Source of the DNA: Nitrosomonas halophila
Lineage (GTDB): Bacteria > Pseudomonadota > Gammaproteobacteria > Burkholderiales > Nitrosomonadaceae
DNA: 64,000 bases
Reading direction: 5' to 3'
Assembly (NCBI RefSeq): GCF_900107165.1
Contig: NZ_FNOY01000002.1
Location: 1-64,000 of the forward strand
Made by a program: the position numbers and the translations under genes. Below, in pieces: positions 18,714 through 28,932 of this stretch. How positions within the stretch are numbered: position 1 is the stretch's first letter; each line of letters starts with the position of its first letter. The notes beneath the pieces are model-generated. The model had not been told where the DNA came from, made no database searches, and saw nothing but the letters and a program-made list of their open reading frames with translations.

Positions 18714-19041
18714 GCCGATAGCGGCTGACCATCTCAGCATTCCACCAAATCATGCCACATGCATTTTATTACGAATATACGCTCGAACAAGCAACCATTT
18801 CAACCAGGATATGCAGGCTGTCTTTTACGCCGCTTTGGATGCGGCCCAGCGCACTTCGGATTTGAACGACCATACCGCATGAGACAAGTACTATATGCAC
18901 CATTTACCGCGAACCAGAAACACCAACACATCGGTTGCCTTGCCAGGCAGGCAACCGGACATCGCCGCAATGGCTATAAGGTTGAAACAATGAATCTAAA
19001 ACGGAGATTTACAACACAGCCCACCAAATAATCTCTTGCAC
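18714..19041. other. Intergenic region between flgM promoter and prfC stop
   Basis: About 330 bp, AT-moderate, with no frame, RNA or repeat that I recognise. FlgA, often next to flgM, is not here. Confidence 0.5.
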
Positions 19042-20652
19042 TCAAACGGCATGCGCCTGAAACATGAGCCCGGCATGCTCCCGCATTTTATGGAAACGGA
19101 TGGCTGGCCAGTTTTCTTCCGCGACACTGATTTCAGCCGCAAATGAAGCCAGGAAAGTGGGCGCGTCGACAGCATCATAAGCGATACGATGGGCATTTGC
19201 CTCGATGAATCGCTGCAGCTCGCGTGGATTATCCGCGGTCACCCAGCGAGCCAGCTGATACTTGGCTGGAGCAATACGCGCTTCGACACCATACTCGTAT
19301 TTCAGGCGATGGGTCACGACCTCGAATTGCAAGATCCCGACCGCGCCCAGCAATAGAATGCTGCCGATATGTGGGCGAAATACCTGGATCGCACCTTCCT
19401 CCCCCAATTGAGTCAGCCCAAGCTTGAGCTGTTTGCTGCGCAATGGATCGGCAATTTCTACAGTCTGGAAAATTTCAGGCGCAAAGAAGGGTAGGCCGGT
19501 AAATTGCAAGGCCTCTCCTGCCGTCAGGGTATCGGCCAGCTGCAGTGTGCCGTGATTGGGAATACCGATAATGTCGCCTGCATAAGCGGTCTCAAGCAGC
19601 TCGCGACGCTGCGAAAGAAAAGAGACAACAGTATTGGTGCGAACCTCTTTCCCACTGCGCACGACTTTGAGATTGATTCCGCGCTTGAACTCACCCGAGC
19701 AGATACGCACGAATGCAATCCGGTCCCGATGCGCAGGGTTCATATTGGCCTGAATCTTGAAAACCACCCCGGAGAATTTGGCTTCAGTTGGCAGCACTTC
19801 TCTTTGCAGCGCACAACGCGCGCTGGGCGATGGCGCCAGTTCGACCAGCGTATCAAGCACTTCCTGCACCCCAAAATTATTGATAGCAGATCCAAAAAAA
19901 ACCGGCGTTTGATGACCGGCCAGAAATGCATCCTGATCGAATTGCGGCGCGGCATCGAGAATGAGCTCGATTTCCTGCTGCGCCTGTGTCAGGCTCATCC
20001 CAAATCGTTGCAACACCGAAGGATGATTCAGATCCTTGATAATTTCAACCTCGTCCTGACCGGAACGATCCGCACCGGGACGAAAGACCCGCATATGCTT
20101 GTGCTGCAAGTCATAAACGCCATGAAACGATTTTCCCATCCCAATGGGCCAGGTAAAGGGTATCGTATCCATGCCGAGGGTACGCTCGATTTCATCGATC
20201 AGATCGAGCGGCTCGCGCACTTCGCGATCCATCTTGTTGACAAAGGTTATGATCGGTGTATTGCGGGCGCGGCATACTTGCAACAAACGCAAAGTTTGCG
20301 CCTCCACCCCGTTGGCGGCGTCAATAACCATCAGGGCGGCGTCAACGGCCGTGAGCACGCGGTAGGTATCTTCGGAAAAATCCTGGTGGCCTGGGGTATC
20401 CAGCAAATTGATCACACAGTCGCGGTATTCCATCTGCATGACAGAACTGGCCACCGAAATTCCCCGTTGCTTTTCGATTTCCATCCAATCCGAGGTGGCA
20501 TGACGGCTGGCCTTGCGCGCCTTGACACTGCCGGCGATATGGATGGCGCCCGCAAACAACAGCAATTTCTCGGTCAGTGTGGTTTTACCCGCATCCGGAT
20601 GGGAAATGATGGCAAACGTCCGGCGACGCTTTACCTCATGGTCTATCGTCAT
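19042..20652 (-). CDS. prfC: Peptide chain release factor 3
   Basis: Translational GTPase that recycles RF1/RF2 after termination. The 536 residues contain the G1 loop SHPDAGKTTLTEKLL, then QRGISVASSV (G2), DTPGHQDFSEDTYR (G3) and NKMDRE (G4). The RF3-specific C-terminal domain ends with EENWPAIRFHKMREHAGLMF. It is complete and 16 bp away from the upstream ABC transporter gene. Confidence 0.97.
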   Translation of the reverse strand: MTIDHEVKRRRTFAIISHPDAGKTTLTEKLLLFAGAIHIAGSVKARKASRHATSDWMEIEKQRGISVASSVMQMEYRDCVINLLDTPGHQDFSEDTYRVLTAVDAALMVIDAANGVEAQTLRLLQVCRARNTPIITFVNKMDREVREPLDLIDEIERTLGMDTIPFTWPIGMGKSFHGVYDLQHKHMRVFRPGADRSGQDEVEIIKDLNHPSVLQRFGMSLTQAQQEIELILDAAPQFDQDAFLAGHQTPVFFGSAINNFGVQEVLDTLVELAPSPSARCALQREVLPTEAKFSGVVFKIQANMNPAHRDRIAFVRICSGEFKRGINLKVVRSGKEVRTNTVVSFLSQRRELLETAYAGDIIGIPNHGTLQLADTLTAGEALQFTGLPFFAPEIFQTVEIADPLRSKQLKLGLTQLGEEGAIQVFRPHIGSILLLGAVGILQFEVVTHRLKYEYGVEARIAPAKYQLARWVTADNPRELQRFIEANAHRIAYDAVDAPTFLASFAAEISVAEENWPAIRFHKMREHAGLMFQAHAV

Positions 20653-20668
20653 TAAAAATCCTGAAAAT

Positions 20669-22708
20669 TTAAAAAGCTGAATTATAAAGATGGCAATGCG
20701 TCATGTGCGTGGAACCGAATTGACTGACACCCGGATAAACCTCACGGCAAATTGGCATGACATGCGGACAACGTGGATGGAAATGACAACCTGCCGGCGC
20801 GTTGGCCGGGGATGGCAACTCGCCTTCCAGGCGGATCACGGCACGCGAGTCCTTGGATTCGATCGCAGGAACGGCCGACAGCAATGCCTGCGTGTAGGGA
20901 TGCTTGGGATCATCAAGGACCTCTGTCACATAGCCTCTTTCAATGATTCGCCCCAGATACATCACCGCCATTTCATCAGCCAGATAGTCCACGACCGATA
21001 TATTATGGGTAATGAACAAATAGGCCAGCCCACGATCCTGCTGCAGAGTTTTGAGCAAATTCAAAATCTGCGCTTGTACCGAGACATCCAGCGCACTGGT
21101 CGGCTCATCGCAGATCAACAGCTGCGGATTGACCGCCAGCGCGCGCGCAATCGCGATACGCTGACGCTGCCCGCCGGAGAATTCATGGGGATAGCGCCAC
21201 TTGGCCTCAACCGGTAACCCGACCTGCTGCAGCAAAGCATCGATATCTTGCCCTGTTCGATTCTTCCCTGCCTTGGAAGTTTCCATTAAATTATGGTTGA
21301 GTGCCTGCATTCCCTCCTCGATAATTTCAGCGATCCGCATACGCGGATTAAGCGATGAATAGGGATCCTGAAAAATAATCTGAAACTGCGCGCGTTTTTT
21401 CAACAGTTGTCTGCGGTGCAACCCACTCAGCTCCACGCCGTCCAGGCAAATACTGCCCGCTGTGGCTGGAATGAGTTGCAGAATGGCTTTGCCCACGGTT
21501 GTTTTACCGCACCCGGATTCGCCCACCAACGCCAGTGTTTTGCCATAGGCGATGTCCAGCGTCAGGCCATCGACAGCCTTGACCTGACCGGCCACACGCT
21601 TGAATAAACCCTTGTGAATGGGAAAATGCACCCGCAGATCATCTACTTTCAGTAACGGGGTCGCTTCTGCCGGTTGCAGCGGCTGGCCAACCTCCGCCGC
21701 GCTGTGTTGCGGGAAGGCGTTGATAGCTGGCTGCTGTGCCTCACCTGTGGCATAAAGGTGACATCGCACCCGATGTCCGGGGGCGACTGCCGTCCATGGC
21801 GGCGCAACCTGGCGGCATTTTGCCCACGCCCGGTCACAACGATCGGCGAAACGGCAACCGACAAAGATTTCCGACAACGGCGGGACATTTCCGGAAATGA
21901 CGGACAGCCCCTGGTTGCGCTTGTGCCGGGTAGGCAAGGCGGCAAACAATTTCTGGGAATAGGGATGGGCAGGATGCTTAAAGAAATGTTCGCGGCTGGC
22001 GGTTTCAATGGCCTCCCCGGCATACATGACAGCGATGCGATGCGCCATTTCGGCAACCACACCCAAATCATGCGTGATCAGGAGAATCGCCATATCCATT
22101 TGGCGCTGCAAGTCGCGCATGAGATCCAGCACTTGGGCCTGAATGGTCACATCCAGCGCAGTCGTGGGCTCGTCGGCGATCAGTAGTTCAGGCTGCCCGG
22201 CCAGTGCCATGGCAATCATGACACGCTGCTTCATGCCGCCAGAAAACTGAAACGGGTATTCCGTCTTGCGCCGCGCAGGATCCGGAATACCCACCTGTGC
22301 CAGGAGCTCCAGAATCCGGGCCTGCGCGGCAGCATGACCGATGGTGAAATGCCGCGCCAATACTTCCTCTATTTGCTCTCCCACCGTCATCACTGGATTG
22401 AGACTGAGCATGGGTTCCTGGAAAATCATGCCGATACGGCCACCCCGCACCGCACGCATGGCCGCTTCCGGCAGCGTCAGCAACTCATCGCCATTCAAGC
22501 GGATACTGCCCTGGACAATATCCCCGCCATCCGGCAACAAGCGCATGATGGACAATGCCGTCATCGATTTCCCGCACCCCGATTCCCCCAGCAGAGCGAA
22601 TGTCTCTCCCCGCTGGATTTCAAGCGTCAAGCCATCCACTGCCCGCACAGGTTGCGCACCGGTTCGCAGAATGGTTCTGAGATTGTCAATTGCAAGCAGT
22701 GGTTTCAT
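20669..22708 (-). CDS. yejF: Peptide ABC transporter, fused two-domain ATPase (YejF/DppDF-like)
   Basis: A 679-residue protein carrying both ATPase domains of a peptide/microcin importer in one chain, as in YejF. Domain 1 has Walker [14 protein letters not shown] and signature [15 protein letters not shown]. Domain 2 has [17 protein letters not shown] and [15 protein letters not shown]. Each is followed by the C-terminal oligopeptide extension with cysteines ([32 protein letters not shown]). It overlaps the permease gene by 4 bp. The other permease and the binding protein are not adjacent on this side. Confidence 0.9.
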   Translation of the reverse strand: MKPLLAIDNLRTILRTGAQPVRAVDGLTLEIQRGETFALLGESGCGKSMTALSIMRLLPDGGDIVQGSIRLNGDELLTLPEAAMRAVRGGRIGMIFQEPMLSLNPVMTVGEQIEEVLARHFTIGHAAAQARILELLAQVGIPDPARRKTEYPFQFSGGMKQRVMIAMALAGQPELLIADEPTTALDVTIQAQVLDLMRDLQRQMDMAILLITHDLGVVAEMAHRIAVMYAGEAIETASREHFFKHPAHPYSQKLFAALPTRHKRNQGLSVISGNVPPLSEIFVGCRFADRCDRAWAKCRQVAPPWTAVAPGHRVRCHLYATGEAQQPAINAFPQHSAAEVGQPLQPAEATPLLKVDDLRVHFPIHKGLFKRVAGQVKAVDGLTLDIAYGKTLALVGESGCGKTTVGKAILQLIPATAGSICLDGVELSGLHRRQLLKKRAQFQIIFQDPYSSLNPRMRIAEIIEEGMQALNHNLMETSKAGKNRTGQDIDALLQQVGLPVEAKWRYPHEFSGGQRQRIAIARALAVNPQLLICDEPTSALDVSVQAQILNLLKTLQQDRGLAYLFITHNISVVDYLADEMAVMYLGRIIERGYVTEVLDDPKHPYTQALLSAVPAIESKDSRAVIRLEGELPSPANAPAGCHFHPRCPHVMPICREVYPGVSQFGSTHMTHCHLYNSAF

Positions 22709-24231
22709 GTGCGGACAGCGCCCTGGGTCGCCGATAGGGTATTCTCTGCCTGGCTATCCGGCGCAGGTTGCCCGTTGGATCCGTCCGAGTGTCCGACTCG
22801 CGTGCTGATACGCGGATTGAATGCGTTCTGCACTGCGTCTGAAAAAAGGTTTGCGCTCAGCACCAGCGCAAACATAAAAATAAACGCGGCGAACAGCGTC
22901 CACCAAACCATCGGCTCACGCGCCAACTCCAACCTGGAAGCATTGATCATGGTGCCAAAACTGATCATGGATGGATCAACCCCTACCCCCACATAAGAAA
23001 GCACGGCTTCTGCCAAAACCAGCCCACTGAAATCCATGACGGTGGCGATCAACACAATATGCATGACATTGGGCAGGATGTGGCGGCTGATAATCCGCCA
23101 GTGAGAGACACCAAACGCATGCGCGGCCTGAATATACTCCATTTCACGCAATTTCAGGGCTTCGCCCCGCAGCAGTCTGCATAAGCCAGTCCAACTGGTG
23201 ATTCCCAGAATGATGCAAAGAAACAACAATCGCAAATCAGCGCGTGCCGCCACTGTATCGAACAATTCCGCATGCGTCTCGATATAAACCTGCATCATCA
23301 GCACCGCTGCGGCAATCAGCAGCACGCTCGGAATGGAACTGAGCGTGGTATAAATATATTGGATGGCATCATCGATCCAGCCACGGAAATACCCCGCCGC
23401 AATCCCCAGCAGCAAGGCAAATGGCAACATGATCAAGGTTGTCAAGGTGCCGATAACCAGGCCGGTGCGTATGCTCTTGAGCGATTGGTACAACACATCC
23501 TGGCCGACTCTATCGGTGCCAAGCACATGATAATGCGAGGCCAAGGCAAAAACCGCGCCGACCGTAAGCAGAATGAGTGCGAGTGTGGTCCATATGGCAT
23601 GCCAGGGAATCTCGGTTCTGCCACGCCAGATGGCTGCCTGCATCGGCCAGAATGCAGTTTGGCAGCGCCTCGCCTGCATCATGCCAAAACCCATCATCAG
23701 CCCCCCCCATACCAGCAGTCCTCCGCCGAGGCCTGACATTGCTCGCCAAAAAATATCTGGCGCCAATTCGGTATCGGGATCACTCAAATGCGCGCCACCA
23801 TAGATTAACCGGGCAAAATCCCTGATTTGCTCACCATCGGATGTCTCAAGGGTTTCTTTCGCATACAGATGTGCGGACAACGGCGCCGAGTAAGTTTTTT
23901 CCACATGCAGGCGCAACGGTCCAAGCAACACGTCGAGCAGACTCAATACTTCGGCGCTGTAAACCTTGTCCTCCACGCCATGCAGCGATTGTTCCAAGGC
24001 CGGACGAAAATGCACCGTATCCAGCAAACCAATGAATAAGAAACACAGCAGCACTGTCAACGCAGCCATGCCGCTGGCACTATGCGCAACCCTCCGCCAG
24101 GATACAAGCAGATAGGTATGGCGCCTGATATAGAAACCGAAGGCGATGCCCACTACTACCAACAGATAAACCAGCAGGTCGGTCCAGAGGATTACAGGGC
24201 TAAAAGGCATAACGAATAAAATCCTGGGCAA
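22705..24231 (-). CDS. yejE: Peptide ABC transporter permease (YejE/DppC-like)
   Basis: A 508-residue inner-membrane permease. The C-terminal 300 residues form the binding-protein-dependent domain (FASHYHVLGTDRVGQDVLYQ, IRTGLVIGTLTTLIMLPFAL) with the EAA loop EYIQAAHAFGVSHWRIISRH. The N-terminal part has two or three extra hydrophobic segments and a long periplasmic loop, longer than in DppC; YejE-type proteins also have an extended N-terminus. The third component, a YejB-like permease, should be upstream but the adjacent gene is a divergent L,D-transpeptidase, so the transporter is split in this genome or incomplete. Confidence 0.85.
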   Translation of the reverse strand: MPRILFVMPFSPVILWTDLLVYLLVVVGIAFGFYIRRHTYLLVSWRRVAHSASGMAALTVLLCFLFIGLLDTVHFRPALEQSLHGVEDKVYSAEVLSLLDVLLGPLRLHVEKTYSAPLSAHLYAKETLETSDGEQIRDFARLIYGGAHLSDPDTELAPDIFWRAMSGLGGGLLVWGGLMMGFGMMQARRCQTAFWPMQAAIWRGRTEIPWHAIWTTLALILLTVGAVFALASHYHVLGTDRVGQDVLYQSLKSIRTGLVIGTLTTLIMLPFALLLGIAAGYFRGWIDDAIQYIYTTLSSIPSVLLIAAAVLMMQVYIETHAELFDTVAARADLRLLFLCIILGITSWTGLCRLLRGEALKLREMEYIQAAHAFGVSHWRIISRHILPNVMHIVLIATVMDFSGLVLAEAVLSYVGVGVDPSMISFGTMINASRLELAREPMVWWTLFAAFIFMFALVLSANLFSDAVQNAFNPRISTRVGHSDGSNGQPAPDSQAENTLSATQGAVRT

Positions 24232-24484
24232 TAATGAATGGTATTGTAGAGCAATATTTGCCGGCTTGAATCACTTCCAGCAGCAGTAAACGGCGGAAAA
24301 AGCCCTTTGATTTCTGCTTTATGGATAACCAAAGGTATGATAAAACGCAATTTCTCGCGGAAAAAGGTTACGCATCCGCACCCATATCAAGATTGAATGA
24401 TAAGTGATTTTCCCTATCGATAAATACCAGGCACCTTTTCCGTGCCTGACATCGGGTGTTGCAAGCCCCCCCGTCAGGCAAACA

Positions 24485-26128
24485 ATGATGATGCGGCAGC
24501 TTTTGGCGCTGCTCATCGGGCTATTAGTGCTGCTTCCGGTTTATGCTGGGACAGCCTCGGCAATGGTCAGCGCGGAGACAATACGCCGGCAACTGGCACA
24601 AGATACCGATGACACGGGCAACCAGTCAGCCCAGGTGAGATTGAAGCATTTTTATGCCCAGCGTGATTACCAGCCTGCCTGGATCATATCCAACCAGTAC
24701 CAACCTATCTTGGATACGGCCTTATCCTTTATCGCACGCGCCGACGAGGAGGGCCTGGATATAAGCAATTATAGCAGCGCCCATTTACAGCAGCTGCACG
24801 CAAGCCCTGAAGGGGAAACCGGTCTGGCGCTGGAATTGGGTGTCACCCGGTCACTGTTGGCGCTGGCCCAAGATTTGTACAGCGGACAACTATCCGCAAC
24901 CGCCGCCGATCCGGACTGGCATATTCCACAACAGAAATTTGACTCGGTAACATTCTTGCAGCAAGCACTCACGCAGAACAATCTGCAGCAGGCCTTCGCT
25001 GACCTGGCTCCGAGCATGCCCCAGTATAACGCTCTCAGGCGCCTGCTCATGAAACTGCGTCAGCTGGCTGCCGCAGGCACCCACTGGACGCAAATCCCGG
25101 AAATCGCGTCTGCCATCCGGCCCAATTCGACCCACCCGGCCATTCCATTGATTCGCCAACGCATCCTTGAAGCCCATGCAGCGTATACGAAAGCAGAATA
25201 TGCTCTCACCACCGCTGAGAGCGAATGGTACGACCATGAGCTGGAGGCTGCCATCAAAACCTTTCAGCAGCAACATGGCCTGAATCCGGATGGTATTATC
25301 GGCAGACATACGAGACGCGCGCTCAACACGCCACTGGAAAAACAGATTCAAAAATTGCGCATCAATATGGAACGGCTGCGCTGGCTTCCCAGAAACTTCG
25401 GCGATCGCTATGTGCTGGTCAATATCGCCGGGTTCTACTTGACCGCAATCGAGCATCACACACCGGTTCTGGATATGCGCATTGTCGTCGGGCGTGATTA
25501 TCGTTCCACGCCAAGCTTCAATAGCCGAGTCTCACATCTCGTACTCAATCCGTACTGGAATATTCCCAATAGCATCGCACGCCAGGATCTATGGCCCAAA
25601 CAAAAAAAGAACCCGGATTATTTTGCTTCCCAAGGAATCAGAGTGTTTTCAAGCTACCGGTATGAATTTGAGCTTGATCCTGATGGGATTGATTGGCATG
25701 CAGTCGAGAGACGCTTTCCTTATGCCTTGCAGCAAGCACCGGGCAATCTGAATGCGCTTGGTAACATCAAATTCATGTTTCCGAATCCTTTCAGCATCTA
25801 TTTGCATGACACGCCTTCCAAATCACTTTTTCAGAAGGATATCCGGACCTACAGTTCGGGCTGCATCCGCTTGGAGAAACCGTTCCAGTTGGCTGAATTT
25901 CTACTGGGACGCTCACTTGAAGATGCCAATATCACACAGCAGGTGGACAGCGGCAAGACGCGTACTGTTCACTTGCCAAAACGCGTACCGATCTACCTCG
26001 TATACATAACGGCCTGGAGCGACGAACAAGGCGATGTACGCTTTTCCTCCGATATATATGGCCGCGACAAACGAGCCTTGGCCCATGCGCGCTGGCCCGA
26101 ACCCGCGCAACTTTCACAGTCGTATTAA
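24485..26128 (+). CDS. L,D-transpeptidase of the YcbB/LdtD type
   Basis: Periplasmic enzyme that makes 3-3 cross-links in peptidoglycan. Signal peptide QLLALLIGLLVLLPVYAGTA, cleaved near ASA. A peptidoglycan-binding repeat follows (LEAAIKTFQQQHGLNPDGII). The YkuD catalytic domain ends in HDTPSKSLFQKD and YSSGCIRLEKPFQLAEFLL, with the catalytic Cys in SGCIR. I choose the start at 24485 (ATGATGATGCGG) because it puts the signal peptide at the N-terminus; the frame is open upstream to 24404. About 547 residues, close to E. coli LdtD. The next gene also works on the wall. Confidence 0.92.
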   Translation: MMMRQLLALLIGLLVLLPVYAGTASAMVSAETIRRQLAQDTDDTGNQSAQVRLKHFYAQRDYQPAWIISNQYQPILDTALSFIARADEEGLDISNYSSAHLQQLHASPEGETGLALELGVTRSLLALAQDLYSGQLSATAADPDWHIPQQKFDSVTFLQQALTQNNLQQAFADLAPSMPQYNALRRLLMKLRQLAAAGTHWTQIPEIASAIRPNSTHPAIPLIRQRILEAHAAYTKAEYALTTAESEWYDHELEAAIKTFQQQHGLNPDGIIGRHTRRALNTPLEKQIQKLRINMERLRWLPRNFGDRYVLVNIAGFYLTAIEHHTPVLDMRIVVGRDYRSTPSFNSRVSHLVLNPYWNIPNSIARQDLWPKQKKNPDYFASQGIRVFSSYRYEFELDPDGIDWHAVERRFPYALQQAPGNLNALGNIKFMFPNPFSIYLHDTPSKSLFQKDIRTYSSGCIRLEKPFQLAEFLLGRSLEDANITQQVDSGKTRTVHLPKRVPIYLVYITAWSDEQGDVRFSSDIYGRDKRALAHARWPEPAQLSQSY

Positions 26129-26154
26129 ATTATTTTCATGAGGGAGCAGAACGA

Positions 26155-26739
26155 ATGTTCAATCAACCAATTGATATCAACATCACCAAAAAATTGACCG
26201 CCCATGGCACCACACGCCGCCATCTCTTGCGAGCGGGACTTGGTGCATGCGCGCTGCTGGCGATCCCTTCCGCCTACGCGAGTCAAGCCCGGGCAAATGA
26301 GAAACACCTGTCACTGCTCAATTTGCATACGGGAGAACGCATCAAAACTGTTTATTGGGAACAAGGAACATATATTCCGGAAGCACTCCAGGCGATACAA
26401 AAGGTGTTGCGCGATCATCGTTCCGGCGAACAGCATCCAATCGATCCCCAATTACTCGATGTCATGCAACTGCTGCATCATCGAATGAGAATTTCCAGGG
26501 AATTTCAAGTGATATCCGGCTATCGATCACCTGCAACGAATGCTGCCCTTGCAGCCAACAGTCATGGTGTCGCCAAAAAAAGCTTGCACATGCAGGGCAG
26601 AGCCATAGATATACGTCTGCCTGGGGTACCGCTCAACACCCTCAGAAAAGCGGCGATATCATTGAACGCCGGCGGCGTAGGTTATTATCCAGCCTCTAAC
26701 TTCATTCATCTGGATACTGGCAATGTGCGCTACTGGTAG
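26155..26739 (+). CDS. DUF882 / peptidase M15 family protein (MepK-like)
   Basis: A 194-residue exported protein. The N-terminus contains a twin-arginine type signal (TTRRHLLRAGLGACALLAIP, cleaved near AYA-SQA). The DUF882 domain has QVISGYRSPATNA, HGVAKKSLHMQGRAIDIRL and NFIHLDTGNVRYW, supplying the His/Asp/His zinc site of M15-type DD- or LD-peptidases. E. coli MepK cleaves 3-3 cross-links, so pairing with an L,D-transpeptidase 26 bp upstream makes sense: one forms and the other opens the same bonds (inference). Confidence 0.9.
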   Translation: MFNQPIDINITKKLTAHGTTRRHLLRAGLGACALLAIPSAYASQARANEKHLSLLNLHTGERIKTVYWEQGTYIPEALQAIQKVLRDHRSGEQHPIDPQLLDVMQLLHHRMRISREFQVISGYRSPATNAALAANSHGVAKKSLHMQGRAIDIRLPGVPLNTLRKAAISLNAGGVGYYPASNFIHLDTGNVRYW

Positions 26740-26848
26740 ACATGCAGCACTCGGGCGGCAATGAAAAAACCAGAACTGATGAATAAGGCGAGCACAAGCA
26801 TCTCGCAGTGATTTTATATGCCTCTCTACAACTTTCAGCAGTGGATAT

Positions 26849-27121
26849 TAAGGGCTCGTTAATGAATAATTTGGGTATACGTTGTTACGTATTCGGGAAA
26901 GATGTAAGGCGCGAGGTATAACCGAATGGTCGTTCCATTCGCAAGCCTCGCAACGAAGCAGATGCCCGAATACGCAACAACCCTTCGGGCTGGGGTCGCT
27001 TTTGACGCAGACCAAGGCGCAAGACAGGCCGTTGTGTCATTCACAACAAGTGGTTTGCAACGCCGGTATGCGCCAAAAGCGACCCCAGCGTATGCTCAAG
27101 TTATTTATTAACGAGCCCTAA
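26849..27121. mobile_element. Complete element family C (267 bp) with TAA target duplication
   Basis: The element proper is 26852-27118, flanked by TAA at 26849-26851 and 27119-27121. Ends are GGGCTCGTTAATGAATAA and the inverse TTATTAACGAGCCC, with further inverted similarity inward (GGTATACG / CGTATGC). The interior is also partly self-complementary. It codes for nothing plausible. A 3-bp TNA duplication is typical of some IS5-group transposases (inference), so it is probably a MITE moved in trans. Fragments lie at 15741 and 38138. Confidence 0.8.
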
Positions 27122-27219
27122 GCTCAGGACAAACTCTCGTCGGTTTTATGGCGCGCAAACGCACCCTGCTGAAACTGAAAAGGCTCCAGAGGCATATGAT
27201 TCATGCGACGTTTTTGTGA

Positions 27220-28827
27220 CTAGCTGACCAGAAAATTGCGCATCATCCCCATATCCTCATGCTCGAGGTTATGGCAGTGGTAAAGATATAGCCCGGTATA
27301 ATCATTGAAGGGCTTGAGAATGGTCACTTCTTCGCCCGGCATGACTAGGACCGTGTCTTTCCTGCCACTGTTGATAAAACCTTTTTTCACGGTGTCATAG
27401 TCGCTGGTGTTCTGATCACGCATGATGCGGGAAAGTATCTGGAACTGCTCTCCATGCAGGTGAATGGGATGTGGCATGGTCATTCCCATACCCCCCCTTC
27501 CCCCACGTGCGCCGCCCGGGCCTCCTCGGCCACCGCGCATCCCATGGCCATCATGATAAATTCTGATTTTCTGGATGGTATTGACAGGGATGCGTTCGGC
27601 ATCCACCACCTTCAGCATCTCAAACGACAAGCCATTGAGTTGGGGTGACATGCGCCTCATGCTGAGCGCGATCGGAATCTCCCTGGCAGGATCCGAAACA
27701 TCCTTTTCAGTCAGACGATGAAAAGGCGTTAAATTTTCCGGCAATCCGGGTGACTCGCTGACTTTTTCGGCAATGTGAAATTTAACCACTGGAAATACCG
27801 CGCCCTGAGGCATGCCATGCCGCCTCATACCGCCGCCTCCACGCCTGCCACCGCCCATGCGTGGCACGGCGCCTTTAAATTCGAGACTATAGAGCATGAG
27901 GTCCGTGCCAGGCTCGCGCCCGCTGAAATCCACCCAACACTCCACTCTTTCTGCAGGCGCCAGCATAATATAAGGATAGGTCTCGGGCTTTTCCAGCAAA
28001 GTGCCATCGGTACCGATCACTGTAAGTGGCGTCCCATCCTTCCACCCCAGTTTGTAAATTCTGGAATTGGAGCCATTAAAAAAGCGCAGGCGATAGGCAC
28101 GCGTTTTAACCGGAATCACCGGTTTGATTTGCCCGTTGACCACAATCGTATCGCCCAGAAAACCCACCATACGCTCATGCATACCACGCTGCAGATATTG
28201 CAACTGGTTATCTGCAGTAAAGTTTCTATCCTGGATCACAATCGGTAGATCATATTCCCCGCCAGGCAGCGCCAGCTTTTGCTCCTGCTCATCGGTAATC
28301 GTAAGCAATCCCGCCAGTCCCTGGTAGACTTGGGTGGCCGTCATTTCATGAGTATGCGAATGATACCAATTCGTGCCGGCCGGATTTCTGATTTCGTATT
28401 CATAAATATATTGCTGACCCTGCGCAATGGCATACATAGGGTGGCCATCCATCACCTGTGGCACGTGCAAACCATGCCAATGGGCGATAGTCGGCTCAGG
28501 TAATTGATTATGGAAGATGATGCGGACTTTCTGCCCCTGCACGAAATTCAGGGTGGGCCCTAGATAGCCCGGCATGGGAACAAGAGTCGAAGGCGGGCCT
28601 TTGCGCAAGGTCGCATGGTAGCGAAAAACCCGAGTAGCCGGACCGGGTTTAAGGGAAACAGTCTCCCGCCTGGCAACCAGCTCGATTTCCACATCCGGCT
28701 TAAAACCCTTGTCAGCAATTGGCTGGAATTTTCTTTCTGCAAAAACAACACTAGGCCAGCTGGCCGCGAGTGACGCCAATGCAGCACTTTGCAGGAATTG
28801 TCGCCTTTTCCAGTTACCAGGCGCCAT
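27220..28827 (-). CDS. Multicopper oxidase, Tat-exported
   Basis: A 535-residue periplasmic three-cupredoxin-domain oxidase. The twin-arginine signal is KRRQFLQSAALASLAA. All four copper motifs are present: HWHGLH, WYHSHTH, HPIHLHGEQF and HCHNLEHEDMGMM; the last provides the His-Cys-His and axial Met of the type 1 site. Two Gly/Arg/Met-rich insertions (GGGRRGGGGMRRHGM; HGMRGGRGGPGGARGGRGGM) sit near the substrate side, reminiscent of Met-rich regions of cuprous oxidases such as CueO, but enriched in Arg and Gly. Possible roles are copper tolerance or oxidation of a reduced metal or organic. The gene is 105 bp downstream of the MBL gene on the same strand. Confidence 0.9.
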   Translation of the reverse strand: MAPGNWKRRQFLQSAALASLAASWPSVVFAERKFQPIADKGFKPDVEIELVARRETVSLKPGPATRVFRYHATLRKGPPSTLVPMPGYLGPTLNFVQGQKVRIIFHNQLPEPTIAHWHGLHVPQVMDGHPMYAIAQGQQYIYEYEIRNPAGTNWYHSHTHEMTATQVYQGLAGLLTITDEQEQKLALPGGEYDLPIVIQDRNFTADNQLQYLQRGMHERMVGFLGDTIVVNGQIKPVIPVKTRAYRLRFFNGSNSRIYKLGWKDGTPLTVIGTDGTLLEKPETYPYIMLAPAERVECWVDFSGREPGTDLMLYSLEFKGAVPRMGGGRRGGGGMRRHGMPQGAVFPVVKFHIAEKVSESPGLPENLTPFHRLTEKDVSDPAREIPIALSMRRMSPQLNGLSFEMLKVVDAERIPVNTIQKIRIYHDGHGMRGGRGGPGGARGGRGGMGMTMPHPIHLHGEQFQILSRIMRDQNTSDYDTVKKGFINSGRKDTVLVMPGEEVTILKPFNDYTGLYLYHCHNLEHEDMGMMRNFLVS

Positions 28828-28932
28828 ATAGTTTCTCCTTCTTGAAAATAACAGCCAATCAGAGCGCCACCCGCTCTTGCCGCCATTGGCTATGGCTCGG
28901 ATTGAACCATAGCATAACGTCGCGCCGCGTCT

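Noticed and set aside
19504-20655. A 383-codon plus-strand open frame
   Set aside because: It lies fully antisense to prfC, has no recognisable domain and mirrors the GC-rich third positions of the real gene.
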